From assembly GCA_910576815.1 (NCBI GenBank), contig CAJTKA010000012.1, positions 1 to 64,000 of the forward strand: 64,000 nucleotides of DNA. The letters run 5' to 3'. This document shows, one piece after another, positions 16,000-25,321 of the stretch. The notes beneath the pieces are model-generated. The model searched no databases, had not been told where the DNA came from, and was given only the letters and a program-made list of their open reading frames with translations. Source of the stretch: an uncultured Lachnospiraceae bacterium. GTDB lineage: Bacteria; Bacillota; Clostridia; Lachnospirales; Lachnospiraceae. Numbering within the stretch: the stretch's first letter is position 1; every line of letters starts with the position of its first letter. The translations under genes were made by a program, and so were the position numbers.

Positions 16000-16721
16000 C
16001 CGATGTGCGTCCCCCAATACCTGTTGATCTGCCGTTTGACTTCCTGTAAATGGGAACGGCTGATTGGCAGCGCTTCCCCATTTTTGAGAAATGCCATCCC
16101 GTCAGCCACTTTCATGATCTGTATGATGTTTACGATACAGCCCCTGTCAATAAAAAGAAACTCCGGCGCGTCCAGTTCCGAAAATACCTGCTGAAGGCTT
16201 TTCCTGACTTTTGATATTCCCGCTGCGGAATAGATTTCTGCATTTTTTCCGCCGTCACGCTGAACATAAAAGATATCCTTATACGCTATCTTCTCCACTC
16301 TCCCCGCCGCCTGAATGAGATACTCTTTGCCCGCTTCCAGCTCAATCAGCTTTGCCGCGTCTGTAACGGCCGCTCTCAGTCGGTTTTCCAAATCGTTTTT
16401 CGGCACATAGCGAAAGATGGAAAGTTCGAACGCGTCAATGGCATATTCGATATGCGAAGTGATAAAAATAACTTTACTATTGGGCAGAAATGGCTTTATC
16501 TTCTCCGCAAGTTCCATGCCGGTGACATCGGGCATTTCAATGTCCGACAGGATCAGATCATAAAAAAATCCATCCTCCGTAATGTCAGACAACAGATTAC
16601 TGCCGGATGTATAAGCAGTGATTTCATAGCCGATACCGCAAGCTTGCAGGCTGTCCTTTATGATGTTTTCATGCAGCGCGACGGCATCTTTTTCGTCGTC
16701 ACAGATAGCAATTCGTACCAA
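15996..16721 (-). CDS. LytTR-family response regulator
   Basis: A 241-residue regulator: receiver domain with AICDDEKD and the phosphoacceptor Asp in ILSDIEMPD, then a LytTR DNA-binding domain with FIDRGCIVNI and a short positively charged end. A TTG start at 16721 lies 6 nt after AGGTG, the same arrangement as the regulator at 2364-3089; a GTG three codons upstream overlaps the ribosome-binding site. It is translationally coupled to the kinase. The direct repeats at 14556-14584 are the most likely target in view. Confidence 0.87.
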   Translation of the reverse strand: MVRIAICDDEKDAVALHENIIKDSLQACGIGYEITAYTSGSNLLSDITEDGFFYDLILSDIEMPDVTGMELAEKIKPFLPNSKVIFITSHIEYAIDAFELSIFRYVPKNDLENRLRAAVTDAAKLIELEAGKEYLIQAAGRVEKIAYKDIFYVQRDGGKNAEIYSAAGISKVRKSLQQVFSELDAPEFLFIDRGCIVNIIQIMKVADGMAFLKNGEALPISRSHLQEVKRQINRYWGTHIG

Positions 16722-16821
16722 CGCTGTCACCTCATTGCAAAATATATTTTCTCATCAGAGTATCATATGCCCCTTGGCGATTCCAAACGCATTCCTTTTT
16801 ATCCCAATTCCTTCTAATCGC

Positions 16822-16850
16822 ATTCTAGCAAACTATTTACGAAAGCGCAA
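16822..16850 (-). promoter_or_regulatory. promoter of the second GHKL/LytTR operon
   Basis: Minus-strand TTGCGC (16845-16850) and TAGAAT (16822-16827) are separated by 17 bp, about 100 bp before the regulator start. The region between it and the ABC gene stop at 16936 has no other visible feature. Confidence 0.6.
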
Positions 16851-16935
16851 TTCCCTAAAACAGATCATATTAAGCAAACGCTATCCTCCAAGCATCGGTA
16901 CAGACCTGCCTCTAAAACACGATTCCCCACCCTCT

Positions 16936-18759
16936 CTATTGATAATACTGCGCCTGCGCATTCCACAGCTGTCGGTACAATCCCTCCTGTCCCTCCAATT
17001 CTTCATGCGCCCCGTGCTGGACCACTTTTCCCTCGTCAAAGACCAGAATGTCCTCGCAGAACCTGCAGGAAGCCAGACGGTGGGAAATATAGATTGCCGT
17101 CTTTTTCCCCACCATTTTATCAAACCCCGCAAAGACTTGCGCCTCCGCTTCGGGATCCAGCGCTGCCGTCGGCTCGTCCATGATCACAAAGGCAGCATCC
17201 TTGTAGACCGCTCTCGCGATTGCCAATTTCTGTTTCTCGCCGCCCGAAAAGGCGACGCCCCGCTCATCATACTCCTTTCCCACACAAGTGCGAAGGCCGT
17301 CCGTAAGCGTCTCAAGCCGCTCATCAAGCCCCGCTTTTTTCATGGCAGTAACGACCCGCTCCTCATCCGCCTCGCTTCCCGCCGCCACATTTTCGCCGAC
17401 CTCAAAGGCAAAGATCTGAAAGTCCTGAAACACCAAGGCAAAGAGCGCGCAGTAATCTTTATAATCATATTTTCTGATATCAATACCGTTCAACTTGATG
17501 CAGCCTTCTGTCACATCATACAGGCGGCATAAGAGCTTGATGAACGTTGTCTTTCCCGAACCGTTCTTCCCCACGATCGCCATCTTCTCCCCGATGACAA
17601 ACTTGAGATTCAGATTTTTGATCACATAGATATCGGAGCCCGGATATTTAAAGGACACATTGACAAATTCCACGGAGAAGCGATCATCACGCCGCTTTTC
17701 CACGGGGATCGTCCCCTCGTATTTTCGCTTTCCCAGCTCAATAAATGATCTGTAATCCTCCGCATACATGGCGGCTGACTTTAAGTGGCCAATCATCACG
17801 GATAAATGATTGATTGCATAGATAAATTGTTCCATGCCGGACGCATAAGTGACCACATTGCCCAGCGTGATCACCCCTGCGTAAGCCCGTAAACCGACAA
17901 ACAGATAAATAAACAAACTGCTCATACCAAAGCTCAGCTGCTGCAGATAATTCCTGCGCACATAGATCCTGTTCTGCTGCTTCTCGTTCTCATGAATCGA
18001 GTCAAAGAGCGCCTCCACCTCCTGATGAATCACCTGTTCAAAATGCATCACCCTGATATCCTTCTGCGGCTCGACGCCTGCCAGCAGATCTAGATAATAC
18101 ATTTTTTGAGTATAGGCTGCGGAATTATCATAATACTTCTGCATGGCCTTTCGCGTCCCTCCGACACTGATCCTGCAGCCGGCCCAGGCTAACAGCCCTA
18201 ATCCAACAAGCAGGAAAACGGAACACCATGCAGAACTGATCCGGGTAATTTCTCCCCCGGAAACTGCCTGAAACATGGGCGCCACGATGCCGATCGAAAT
18301 GATGATGGACACCCCGTTTTTCACCGTAGAATATATTACCATCATCAGCCAGCCGCCTATCCCGTAAAAGGATCTTTGAAAAGAGCGGTACCTGATATCT
18401 CTGGCGTTTGCATCTTCCAGATATTCATAATCCATCGTCAGCGCTTTTTGATTTAGGTCTCTGCTGGCAAATTCTTTCGGGAAATTCTCCAATTTCTTTT
18501 TTAAGCTCTCTCTGAGACGACTCTGCAGTGCTTCTAAGGCAAACTTGGCTCCGATCGCTGCCCCGATCATCCATAGCATATTTTTCAAAGACTTACCGCT
18601 TAAAGCGGCATCTATGATCATTCCCAAGAGAATCACAAAAAGATAGCGGTCAACGGCTTCCAGAACGGCGCCTGCCACGCCGATATAAAAGGTTTTCTTT
18701 TCCTGCCGGTAAACGGCCTTGAATAAAAACCACAGATTTTCAAAGTCCTTCTTCTTCAT
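16936..18759 (-). CDS. ABC exporter half-transporter (membrane plus ATPase)
   Basis: A 607-residue type-IV ABC exporter subunit: about six membrane segments in residues 20-320, then an ATPase domain with Walker A GKNGSGKTTFIKLL, signature FSGGEKQKLAIARA, Walker B FVIMDEPTAALDPEAE and switch His in ISHRLASCRF. The catalytic Glu is present, so this is a functional site. The start shares one base with the previous stop (TGATG). It would form a heterodimer with the product of 18759-20555. Neither has a peptidase C39 domain, so export of a double-glycine leader peptide is not indicated. Confidence 0.9.
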   Translation of the reverse strand: MKKKDFENLWFLFKAVYRQEKKTFYIGVAGAVLEAVDRYLFVILLGMIIDAALSGKSLKNMLWMIGAAIGAKFALEALQSRLRESLKKKLENFPKEFASRDLNQKALTMDYEYLEDANARDIRYRSFQRSFYGIGGWLMMVIYSTVKNGVSIIISIGIVAPMFQAVSGGEITRISSAWCSVFLLVGLGLLAWAGCRISVGGTRKAMQKYYDNSAAYTQKMYYLDLLAGVEPQKDIRVMHFEQVIHQEVEALFDSIHENEKQQNRIYVRRNYLQQLSFGMSSLFIYLFVGLRAYAGVITLGNVVTYASGMEQFIYAINHLSVMIGHLKSAAMYAEDYRSFIELGKRKYEGTIPVEKRRDDRFSVEFVNVSFKYPGSDIYVIKNLNLKFVIGEKMAIVGKNGSGKTTFIKLLCRLYDVTEGCIKLNGIDIRKYDYKDYCALFALVFQDFQIFAFEVGENVAAGSEADEERVVTAMKKAGLDERLETLTDGLRTCVGKEYDERGVAFSGGEKQKLAIARAVYKDAAFVIMDEPTAALDPEAEAQVFAGFDKMVGKKTAIYISHRLASCRFCEDILVFDEGKVVQHGAHEELEGQEGLYRQLWNAQAQYYQ

Positions 18760-20555
18760 CAGCCTGCCTCCCCTTCCCGATAATATTGACTCTGCATCTC
18801 AAAAAGCGCAGCATAGCGGCCATTCTTTTCGATCAGCTCCTCATGCGTGCCCTCCTCTATGATGTGGGTCCCCTCTAAGAGCGCGATCCTGTCGCAGAAT
18901 CTGGTACTGGATAAACGATGGGAAATAAAAATCACCGTGCGGTTTTTCGCCGCTTCCCCGTACCGTAGATACAATTCGTTTTCCGCAATCGGATCGAGCG
19001 CTGCCGTCGGCTCGTCCAAAATAAGCAGTGGTGCCTCCTTATACAAGGCTCTGGCAAACAGCAGTTTCTGCTTTTCCCCGCCGGAAACATCCGTCGCATC
19101 CTCATTGACCTCACGTACCATCTTCGTCTCCCCGCCCCGTGAAAGGCTCTGATAACGCTTATCAAAACCCGACAGCTTCAAAACATGGGAAAGCCGCTCC
19201 TTATCCGCCTGCGTCCGCACCTCCCCGGTCAGATTTTCATCGACCGACACCGGAAAGAGCATGGAATCCTGAAACAGCGCGGATACCAGTTTCAGATACG
19301 CGTCCCTGTCATAGTCTCTTTGCGGTATACCGTTGACAAAAATCTCTCCCTTAGTCGGTTTGTAAAAGCCGCATAAGAGCTTGACAAAGGTAGTCTTGCC
19401 CGCGCCGTTTAGGCCAATCAGAGCAAGCTTTTCATTGGAACGGATCGTCAGATTGATATCGCTTAACACATCGGTATCCGCATCGGGATAGCGGAACGAA
19501 ACATCCTTGAAAATAATCTCCACGCCCTTCGTCCTATCCGTATCGAAAACCTTCCCCTCCGCTTTTTCCGGCAGATCGAGCAGTTTTCTGATATAGGTAA
19601 TAAAGGCATGGATATTATTGAGACTTTGCACCTGACCGATCAGGGTGGAAAAATTGGTCAAAAAAGTCCGTACCACTCCCACGGAAAAGACAAACGCAGA
19701 GACAGACATCCGCCCTTCCGCCAGCAGATACACAAGATAACCGTAAGAAAGCAGCTCCGCGGCAAATCCCAGCCCCAGCTCTTTGAATCTCCGCAAAAAA
19801 TACTGCGTATGGATCTTCCCGTAAATGCGATCCATACCGCTAACGGCATCGTCATACTTACGCAGGAACCAGTCCTGCATCTGATACATACGGATATCTT
19901 TGCCGTCGCTTCTCTCCATCGCGTGAAGGTTGATATAGGCTGCCGCCTTGGTATGTCTGCTAAGCTCCTCATGATACTTCCCATGGATGTCCCTTGTCTG
20001 CTTCAGTAAAAATGCATTGACCCCTATCGTGACGATCAGCACCAGCACTAAAATGCCATTGACCCTGCAAAGCAGAAATCCGTAAAAAACAGAGCTGAGA
20101 ACGGAAACGATCAGTACCGGCATGGAGGTCACGGACCAGCGGATTGCAAACTCATTGCGCAGCGTCCCCCAGACATTCCCCACCAGCTTCTGCACCTCTT
20201 TGCTCTCCAGCAGATCATAGTCGATCTTCATCGTCTTCTCAAAGGCCAGCTTATCATAATACAGCGTCAGCGATAAGCCGTTGCGATATAAATACTGTGT
20301 CATGGCAGTATCTGCCACATTGCTGAGTAACAACCCTACAGAAACAGTGATAATGCTCGCCATCAAAACCGAAAGCGAGACGCCGTTCTGCAATTCAGAG
20401 ACAATCAGCGAAGGCAGCCAGATCCCCAGAAATGTCGCCGCCATATTCGGTATCACATCCAGAAACTGGAAGTAGCAGACCCACTGATTCCACTGTCTTG
20501 CACTATTCAAATGAAACAGGATATTTCCGCTCAACGAATATTTCCTACTGTTCAT
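18759..20555 (-). CDS. ABC exporter half-transporter (membrane plus ATPase)
   Basis: A 598-residue partner of the next gene. Six membrane segments precede an ATPase domain with Walker A GLNGAGKTTFVKLL, signature VSGGEKQKLLFARA, Walker B LLILDEPTAALDP and ISHRLSSTRF. All catalytic residues appear intact. A candidate internal promoter and a long inverted repeat lie directly upstream (20601-20671), so the exporter pair can be transcribed apart from the regulator and kinase genes that precede it on the same strand. The substrate is unknown. Confidence 0.9.
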   Translation of the reverse strand: MNSRKYSLSGNILFHLNSARQWNQWVCYFQFLDVIPNMAATFLGIWLPSLIVSELQNGVSLSVLMASIITVSVGLLLSNVADTAMTQYLYRNGLSLTLYYDKLAFEKTMKIDYDLLESKEVQKLVGNVWGTLRNEFAIRWSVTSMPVLIVSVLSSVFYGFLLCRVNGILVLVLIVTIGVNAFLLKQTRDIHGKYHEELSRHTKAAAYINLHAMERSDGKDIRMYQMQDWFLRKYDDAVSGMDRIYGKIHTQYFLRRFKELGLGFAAELLSYGYLVYLLAEGRMSVSAFVFSVGVVRTFLTNFSTLIGQVQSLNNIHAFITYIRKLLDLPEKAEGKVFDTDRTKGVEIIFKDVSFRYPDADTDVLSDINLTIRSNEKLALIGLNGAGKTTFVKLLCGFYKPTKGEIFVNGIPQRDYDRDAYLKLVSALFQDSMLFPVSVDENLTGEVRTQADKERLSHVLKLSGFDKRYQSLSRGGETKMVREVNEDATDVSGGEKQKLLFARALYKEAPLLILDEPTAALDPIAENELYLRYGEAAKNRTVIFISHRLSSTRFCDRIALLEGTHIIEEGTHEELIEKNGRYAALFEMQSQYYREGEAG

Positions 20556-20600
20556 ACGTTACCTCACTTCTTTTCACTAACGTTTGCCAATTGCAAATCC

Positions 20601-20671
20601 ATATTATTACAAGCGCGAAACAAAAAATGCAATTCTGCACGAACGGTATCCCCACGCGCATGAATTGCATT
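20601..20671 (-). promoter_or_regulatory. exporter promoter with long inverted repeat
   Basis: Minus-strand TTGCAT (20627-20632) is followed after 17 bp by TAATAA (20604-20609), a plausible promoter. The -35 lies inside one arm of a perfect 10-bp inverted repeat, AATGCAATTC (20626-20635) and GAATTGCATT (20662-20671), with a 26-bp spacer. This could be a binding site of the adjacent LytTR regulator or another dimeric factor. Confidence 0.55.
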
Positions 20672-20684
20672 CTCCCATCACTTA

Positions 20685-21410
20685 TCACGCTATTAGCGGC
20701 AGCATGACCTCCGTTGCAAATACGCCCTCCTCATTCTGCCTATTGATAAATCCCCCATATTTCGAGGCGATCCTGTCGATGCGGATCAGCCCGAACCCGT
20801 GCAGGCCCGCCTTGGTCGAAAGATACTGTAATCCTTTTCTTTTCGCTCTCCCTTCCATGGAATTGGTGACGGAAATGTAGAGCTGTTTTTTGACGATATC
20901 GATATAGATTCGGATAAACCGCTCGTCCTTATTGACGACCTGCGCACAAGCTTCCATGGCATTATCCAAAAGGTTCCCAATCAGGACCGACAAATCGATC
21001 CCGGAAAAGGGTACATCCTGCGGTACGACCGCCGTTGCGTCCACCTGAATCTCCTTCTCCCTGATCATCGTGAGCTTACTGTTTAAAATGGCATCCACCA
21101 TCACATTGCCGGTCTTGATCACGGTATCCACAGTGCTCAGATCGTCGTTTAACATCGTCAAATACTGCTTTGCTTCCTCATAACGCGCAAATTCCATATG
21201 CGCCTTCAGCACCTGAATGTGATTGTGGTAATCATGCCGCCAGCCACGCATTTTGCGGTACATCGTCTCGACCTCGGCATAGTGCCTGTCCACTAATTCA
21301 TTTTGAAAACGGCTGATTTTCCGATCCACATACCAAGGCATCCAAAACAACCACAGCGCGACGTTAACCAAAACGACCATCGCCAGGCCCACAGCAATTG
21401 CCAACCCCAT
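20685..21410 (-). CDS. GHKL-family histidine kinase with a short membrane anchor
   Basis: A 241-residue kinase with only one clear N-terminal membrane segment (about residues 4-26), then a helix and the phosphoacceptor region GWRHDYHNHIQVLKAHM, N-box LIGNLLDNAMEACAQV and G-box HGFGLIRIDRIASKYGG. The short sensor part means it may sense through a partner, possibly the exporter encoded next to it. ATG at 21410 has GGAG 6 nt upstream; the ATG four codons earlier has no ribosome-binding site. It follows the LytTR gene and precedes the two ABC genes. Confidence 0.85.
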   Translation of the reverse strand: MGLAIAVGLAMVVLVNVALWLFWMPWYVDRKISRFQNELVDRHYAEVETMYRKMRGWRHDYHNHIQVLKAHMEFARYEEAKQYLTMLNDDLSTVDTVIKTGNVMVDAILNSKLTMIREKEIQVDATAVVPQDVPFSGIDLSVLIGNLLDNAMEACAQVVNKDERFIRIYIDIVKKQLYISVTNSMEGRAKRKGLQYLSTKAGLHGFGLIRIDRIASKYGGFINRQNEEGVFATEVMLPLIA

Positions 21411-21448
21411 AACTTTCTCCATTTCTACACAAATTTATTTCTCAGTCT

Positions 21449-22159
21449 TCAACCTTGTCTGTCCTTATAATAGCGCACAAACGCAGCCTGTACGCTTTTC
21501 ATGCGGCTTCTGGCAATCGGCAGTCTTTCGCCGTGATCCTGGATCAGCTCGGCGCCTCGGATGGCGGAAACATACCGCAGATTCACCAGATAGGCCCTGT
21601 GGCATTTGACTGCTTCCTCCGTTGAAAGCAGCTTTTCAATCTCCCCAAAGGATTCCCTTACCGAAACTACCTCGTCCGCCGTGTGCAGGATACTGCCGTG
21701 TCCGTCCGCTTCCACATAAAAAATAGCAGAAAGCGGAAACCGCCGCACCTCATTGCCCGCATTGACAATAAGGCATATTTGACTTTCTTCCCGCTCTCCC
21801 AGCTTATCAAGAACCTGAAACAGTTTCTCTTTCTGTACCGGTTTGAGCAGATAATGAAGCGCCGCTACGTCATAGCCATACTGCATATACTCGTCATATC
21901 CGGTAACGAATAGAATGGGAATATCCCCATCCTGCAAACGGATCTTTTTTGCCAGCTCTAAACCGCTGATCCCGCCCATCTCGATGTCAAGAACGAGCAG
22001 CGCGTAATCCTTATCATCCTCCCACGAAAAAAGGAAGGCTTCGCTGCTTGCAAAGCAGGCAAATTCTACCAATTCCTTCTTCGCCTCTGCCCATTCTCTG
22101 ATATACTTGACAAGAATCTCCTGTTCGTCCGCCTCGTCATCCACTATGGCGATTTTCAT
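21449..22159 (-). CDS. LytTR-family response regulator
   Basis: A 236-residue regulator with receiver domain (IVDDEADE, phosphoacceptor Asp in LLVLDIEMGG, LLKPVQKEKL) and LytTR domain containing AVKCHRAYLVNLRYV. ATG at 22159 follows GGAGG. It is the first gene of an operon of regulator, kinase, ABC, ABC. The 5' flank contains two stable stem-loops (22198-22310) between it and the esterase gene. Confidence 0.88.
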   Translation of the reverse strand: MKIAIVDDEADEQEILVKYIREWAEAKKELVEFACFASSEAFLFSWEDDKDYALLVLDIEMGGISGLELAKKIRLQDGDIPILFVTGYDEYMQYGYDVAALHYLLKPVQKEKLFQVLDKLGEREESQICLIVNAGNEVRRFPLSAIFYVEADGHGSILHTADEVVSVRESFGEIEKLLSTEEAVKCHRAYLVNLRYVSAIRGAELIQDHGERLPIARSRMKSVQAAFVRYYKDRQG

Positions 22160-22197
22160 GCGTATCCTCCAAAAAGTTTTTTTACAAAAGCATGTGC

Positions 22198-22225
22198 GGA
22201 GAATGCCGCATTTTAGGCATTCTCC
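22198..22225. other. 10-bp perfect stem-loop upstream of the LytTR gene
   Basis: GGAGAATGCC (22198-22207) and GGCATTCTCC (22216-22225) form a perfect 10-bp stem with an 8-nt loop. It is not followed by a strong U-run on either strand, so a simple terminator is uncertain. On the minus strand it lies about 40 nt before the regulator start. Confidence 0.5.
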
Positions 22226-22226
22226 T

Positions 22227-22310
22227 GCGTGAGACTTAGAACTTCAAAAGCTGCTATGCTGCTTTAATGAACCAGCCCTTGCTGCGAGTGATTAGAAGTT
22301 CTTCTCACGC
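22227..22310. other. long imperfect hairpin after the esterase gene
   Basis: GCGTGAGA (22227-22234) plus GAACTTC (22239-22245) pair with GAAGTTC (22295-22301) plus TCTCACGC (22303-22310). The 49-nt loop contains a smaller hairpin (AAAGC/GCTTT on the minus strand). Its outer arm touches the esterase stop codon. It may end esterase transcription or act as a structured leader for the next operon. Confidence 0.45.
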
Positions 22311-23521
22311 TACTTAAATACGAGTTGCGCAAAATTGTAGAAGCCGAGATACCAGATCCGAAAATCATGCCCGCCCCTCAATTCCTGCCACATGTAATTT
22401 TCGCCGTCCTGAAATCTGTCGCTTAGCTGCGGAAGTTTTTTCGCCGCCGTTGACGAACTCTGATAAGCGATCGTATCGTCGGTCCCGCAGATATTGTAAA
22501 AGTATTTGATCTCCTCGTCAGGGAACTGCCCGTCAATCTTTTTGACGACATCCGCCGCCGGATAAGAAGTCGGCGCCGCAGAGAACGCACCAAACCAGCC
22601 AATGATATCCAGACATTCGCACATCCCGATGTTGATGGTCTGCATGCCGCCCATAGACAGTCCCGCCATCGCTCTGTGTTCTCTGTTCGCCTTCATATCG
22701 TAGTCTGCTTCTCCTGCTTTGCCATAGGTCGCATAATGATTCTCGATATAAGGGATCAAATCGTTTCTAAGTTCCTTTCCAAACTCATAAAAAGAATTAT
22801 AATCAGAGCTTTTATTCGCGAAATCCGCACCCGAGCGGCCATTGGGGGTCACTACGATAAAGGGCTCGATATCGCCGTTAAAAATAAGGTTGTCCATGAT
22901 CATCTTGATCTGAGAGGTGTTACCCACCATACCCCACTCATTCTCGTCGCCGCCGATGCCGTGCATCAGATAGAGAACGTTATACTGTTTCGTCTCATCA
23001 TAACCGTAGGGCAGATAGACATTGGCGGGTTTTTCCAACGCAGAACCGTCTCCAAAATAATCATAGCTGGGATAAGTGATATGCTCAACGGTCCCGCATT
23101 GTTTGTATCTGCGCGACGAATACTTCGTTGGAATGAGTTCGCTGATCTCGGCTGTCGGCTCTCCCGCCGTCTCCTCCGCATCCTGCGAATCGTCTGTCTC
23201 CAGTTCTACCGACGCAGTCTCCTGTTCGATTGCTTCCGCGATACCGTCTTTTCGTGCATCCTGCATATCCTCACGCTCCGTTTCCTCTATTTCTTCTGTT
23301 TCTTTTAATTCTGCCGTTTCTCTCGTTTCCGCAGTCTCGCTTTTTACTTCTGTTTCTTTATGTTTCTCATTTCCTGTCTCCGCTGCACCAGCCGCATCCG
23401 CACCATTTACCGCGTTATAAGCACTGCTGTTTACAGGCTCCGCCGTCGTGCCGCAGCCAACTGACGATCCCATAAGCGCCGCAGACAATAAAATAAAGGT
23501 GGTCCATCTCTTTCTGCTCAT
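22310..23521 (-). CDS. secreted lipoprotein esterase (esterase D / CE1 feruloyl-esterase-like)
   Basis: A 403-residue alpha/beta hydrolase. The N-terminus is a lipoprotein signal peptide ending at Cys23 (SSVGC), followed by a Glu/Thr/Asp-rich linker to about residue 135, so the enzyme is tethered outside. The catalytic domain has YLMHGIGGDENEWG, the nucleophile Ser in GLSMGGMQT, an acidic residue near CGTDDTIAYQ and His in RGGHDFRIW. Members remove feruloyl or acetyl groups from xylan, which fits the glycan-degrading genes later in the window. A near-consensus promoter lies upstream. Confidence 0.87.
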   Translation of the reverse strand: MSRKRWTTFILLSAALMGSSVGCGTTAEPVNSSAYNAVNGADAAGAAETGNEKHKETEVKSETAETRETAELKETEEIEETEREDMQDARKDGIAEAIEQETASVELETDDSQDAEETAGEPTAEISELIPTKYSSRRYKQCGTVEHITYPSYDYFGDGSALEKPANVYLPYGYDETKQYNVLYLMHGIGGDENEWGMVGNTSQIKMIMDNLIFNGDIEPFIVVTPNGRSGADFANKSSDYNSFYEFGKELRNDLIPYIENHYATYGKAGEADYDMKANREHRAMAGLSMGGMQTINIGMCECLDIIGWFGAFSAAPTSYPAADVVKKIDGQFPDEEIKYFYNICGTDDTIAYQSSSTAAKKLPQLSDRFQDGENYMWQELRGGHDFRIWYLGFYNFAQLVFK

Positions 23522-23559
23522 GACGTGCTTCCTCCATTCCTCGTTTGAATCACGCTCAA

Positions 23560-23588
23560 ATTATAGCAGAAAAGAACCACCTTTACAA
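23560..23588 (-). promoter_or_regulatory. sigma-A promoter of the esterase gene
   Basis: Minus-strand TTGTAA (23583-23588) and TATAAT (23560-23565) with exactly 17 bp between them, about 40 bp before the esterase start. Confidence 0.7.
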
Positions 23589-23616
23589 TCCCGCGTTCCC
23601 GCGCATTGCCTGTCCT

Positions 23617-24546
23617 TTATTCAGACTTATAAAACAGGATGCCCGCAAAAACCATGAGCGGAATCCCCGCCAGCACGCCAATTGGCGCAGGTCCCAGCAG
23701 AATCAGAGAACCGGTATTGGCCAGACAGACTGCGCCCGGGACCGTAGCCGCCGCATTGATCGCACCGTGGAAAATTGCCGGCACCCAAATCAGCCCGCTT
23801 TTCTCATACAGCCAGTCGCAGGCAATTCCCGCCGCGATCGTGAAAATACAAAACAGCAGCATCCCGACAATGGGAAAACCGATATAATCCGTCCCGTACT
23901 CATAACCGATCAGCGCCATGAGCGGCCAGTGCCAAATTCCCCAGATCACGCCGCCGATCAACCGGCCCTTCTTTTTGCCGTATTTCGTCTTTAACTGCGG
24001 ATAGAGAAAGCCCCGCCATCCTGCTTCTTCTCCGACCGCCGGAATCATATTGATAAACGGCGCATAAGTCAGGCAGCTGACGACAGAAATCAAAATATAC
24101 TGCGCATAGGAGATTCCCTGTGCTTCCAGCTGCGAAAGCGCTGCCTCTCCGCCAATGCTTATCAGATACGCGCCGCTCACATCAAAATGTCCCGGAAAGA
24201 CGGCGAAATAGATGGCGGCACCAAGCGCAGTCAGGATCGCCGGAAAAAACCAGGCCATCAAAAGCGGTTTCAACCTTCCTTTGATATGCGGTTTCCAGCC
24301 CATTCCCGCGAGTCGGTTCCCGGAAAGCAGCACGCCAAGCATCGGCACAAACATCATCAGCGCCATGAGCATTTGCGCCATCATCTGCCCGATGACGGAA
24401 AGCCCGCCGCGATAGAGCAGGGCCACGCCAGCCTGCATCAACCATGCAATGCCAAAGGTCCACAACAGATACCGTCTTGTCTTTGCCCTATCATATTCTA
24501 CCTGCTCCTGCTTCCTTTCTACTCTATCCATTTCTGCCTTATCCAT
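23617..24546 (-). CDS. CPBP-family intramembrane metalloprotease
   Basis: A 309-residue membrane protein with about eight hydrophobic segments. The CPBP/Abi motifs are all visible: EEAGWRGFLYPQL (EExxxR), GIWHWPLM and FHGAINA. Relatives include CAAX-prenyl processing enzymes and bacteriocin self-immunity proteins. ATG at 24546 has GGAGG 5 nt upstream; an ATG four codons earlier overlaps that site. It follows the MerR gene by about 30 bp, so the pair is probably one operon driven by the MerR-type promoter at 25322-25352. Confidence 0.87.
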   Translation of the reverse strand: MDKAEMDRVERKQEQVEYDRAKTRRYLLWTFGIAWLMQAGVALLYRGGLSVIGQMMAQMLMALMMFVPMLGVLLSGNRLAGMGWKPHIKGRLKPLLMAWFFPAILTALGAAIYFAVFPGHFDVSGAYLISIGGEAALSQLEAQGISYAQYILISVVSCLTYAPFINMIPAVGEEAGWRGFLYPQLKTKYGKKKGRLIGGVIWGIWHWPLMALIGYEYGTDYIGFPIVGMLLFCIFTIAAGIACDWLYEKSGLIWVPAIFHGAINAAATVPGAVCLANTGSLILLGPAPIGVLAGIPLMVFAGILFYKSE

Positions 24547-24575
24547 GATTTCCTCCATAGACTTATTTTTCAATC

Positions 24576-25298
24576 TTATGCCTCCTCTCTCGCCACCTCT
24601 ACGCAGAACCCGTGATGACCGCAGTCGGTACAGGTCAGTTTTCTGGTCACAGGCGTATGTTTTGCCCATAAGGCTTCTTTGAATGTCGGCTTAAAAACAC
24701 TGTGACACTGCGGACAGATATAGGCAACATGGTTAAAATAATACTTTGAGAGCAGATACGCGCATGGCATAAAAACAACCACCCAAAACGCAAACAGCTG
24801 CCACAAGCCTTTTGTGATCCACAGTACAATGCCTGCCCATTGCAAAATAGTAATCGGTATCCCGCCGACCAGCAGATTCGCATGAATCCTTTTTAATTTC
24901 TTCTTATTTGACATGATATAGGCTATGTCCCCAATGGATTCGACAGAGATCGTCTCTACGCTTTTCAACTCGCGCTTTAAGGTCTTCATCTTTTCCAGTT
25001 TCTCCTGCCGCTCGCTGATTTCCCCTTTCAGATCCTGCTCCTGCTGCTCTAATAACAGCGAAATCACATTACCCGAATCTTTTTCGGAAAGAATCTGGGA
25101 AATCGCGCCAATGGAAAGCCCCAGCTCCCGCAGGAAGCAGATGATCCTCATTTTTCTCACATCACTTTCGGAGTACAGGCGTCTGCCGCCTTCCGAAAGT
25201 TCCGATGGCACAAGGATGCCGCGGGTATCGTAATACTGAACGGTTCTCACCGTCACGTCGCACAGTTTTGCAATCTCTCCTGTCGTGTATTTGGACAC
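24576..25298 (-). CDS. MerR-family regulator with membrane segments and zinc-ribbon-like tail
   Basis: A 240-residue regulator. The MerR DNA-binding domain (residues 1-70) has TTGEIAKLCDVTVRTVQYYDTRGIL and SEGGRRLYSESDVRKM; a coiled-coil dimerisation helix follows (about 78-115). Unusually, residues 140-190 contain two hydrophobic segments and residues 193-235 two CxxC pairs (CPQC and CTDC), a likely metal ribbon. This suggests a membrane-tethered regulator. The start is GTG at 25298 after GGAGGTG. It controls itself and the CPBP gene, judging from the promoter. Confidence 0.87.
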   Translation of the reverse strand: MSKYTTGEIAKLCDVTVRTVQYYDTRGILVPSELSEGGRRLYSESDVRKMRIICFLRELGLSIGAISQILSEKDSGNVISLLLEQQEQDLKGEISERQEKLEKMKTLKRELKSVETISVESIGDIAYIMSNKKKLKRIHANLLVGGIPITILQWAGIVLWITKGLWQLFAFWVVVFMPCAYLLSKYYFNHVAYICPQCHSVFKPTFKEALWAKHTPVTRKLTCTDCGHHGFCVEVAREEA

Positions 25299-25321
25299 AG
25301 CTTTTCACCTCCTTCACGCCA

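Noticed and set aside
16660..17532. Plus-strand open frame of 290 codons
   Set aside because: Antisense to the ABC exporter and response regulator genes, which have full conserved motifs; no protein family is seen on this strand.
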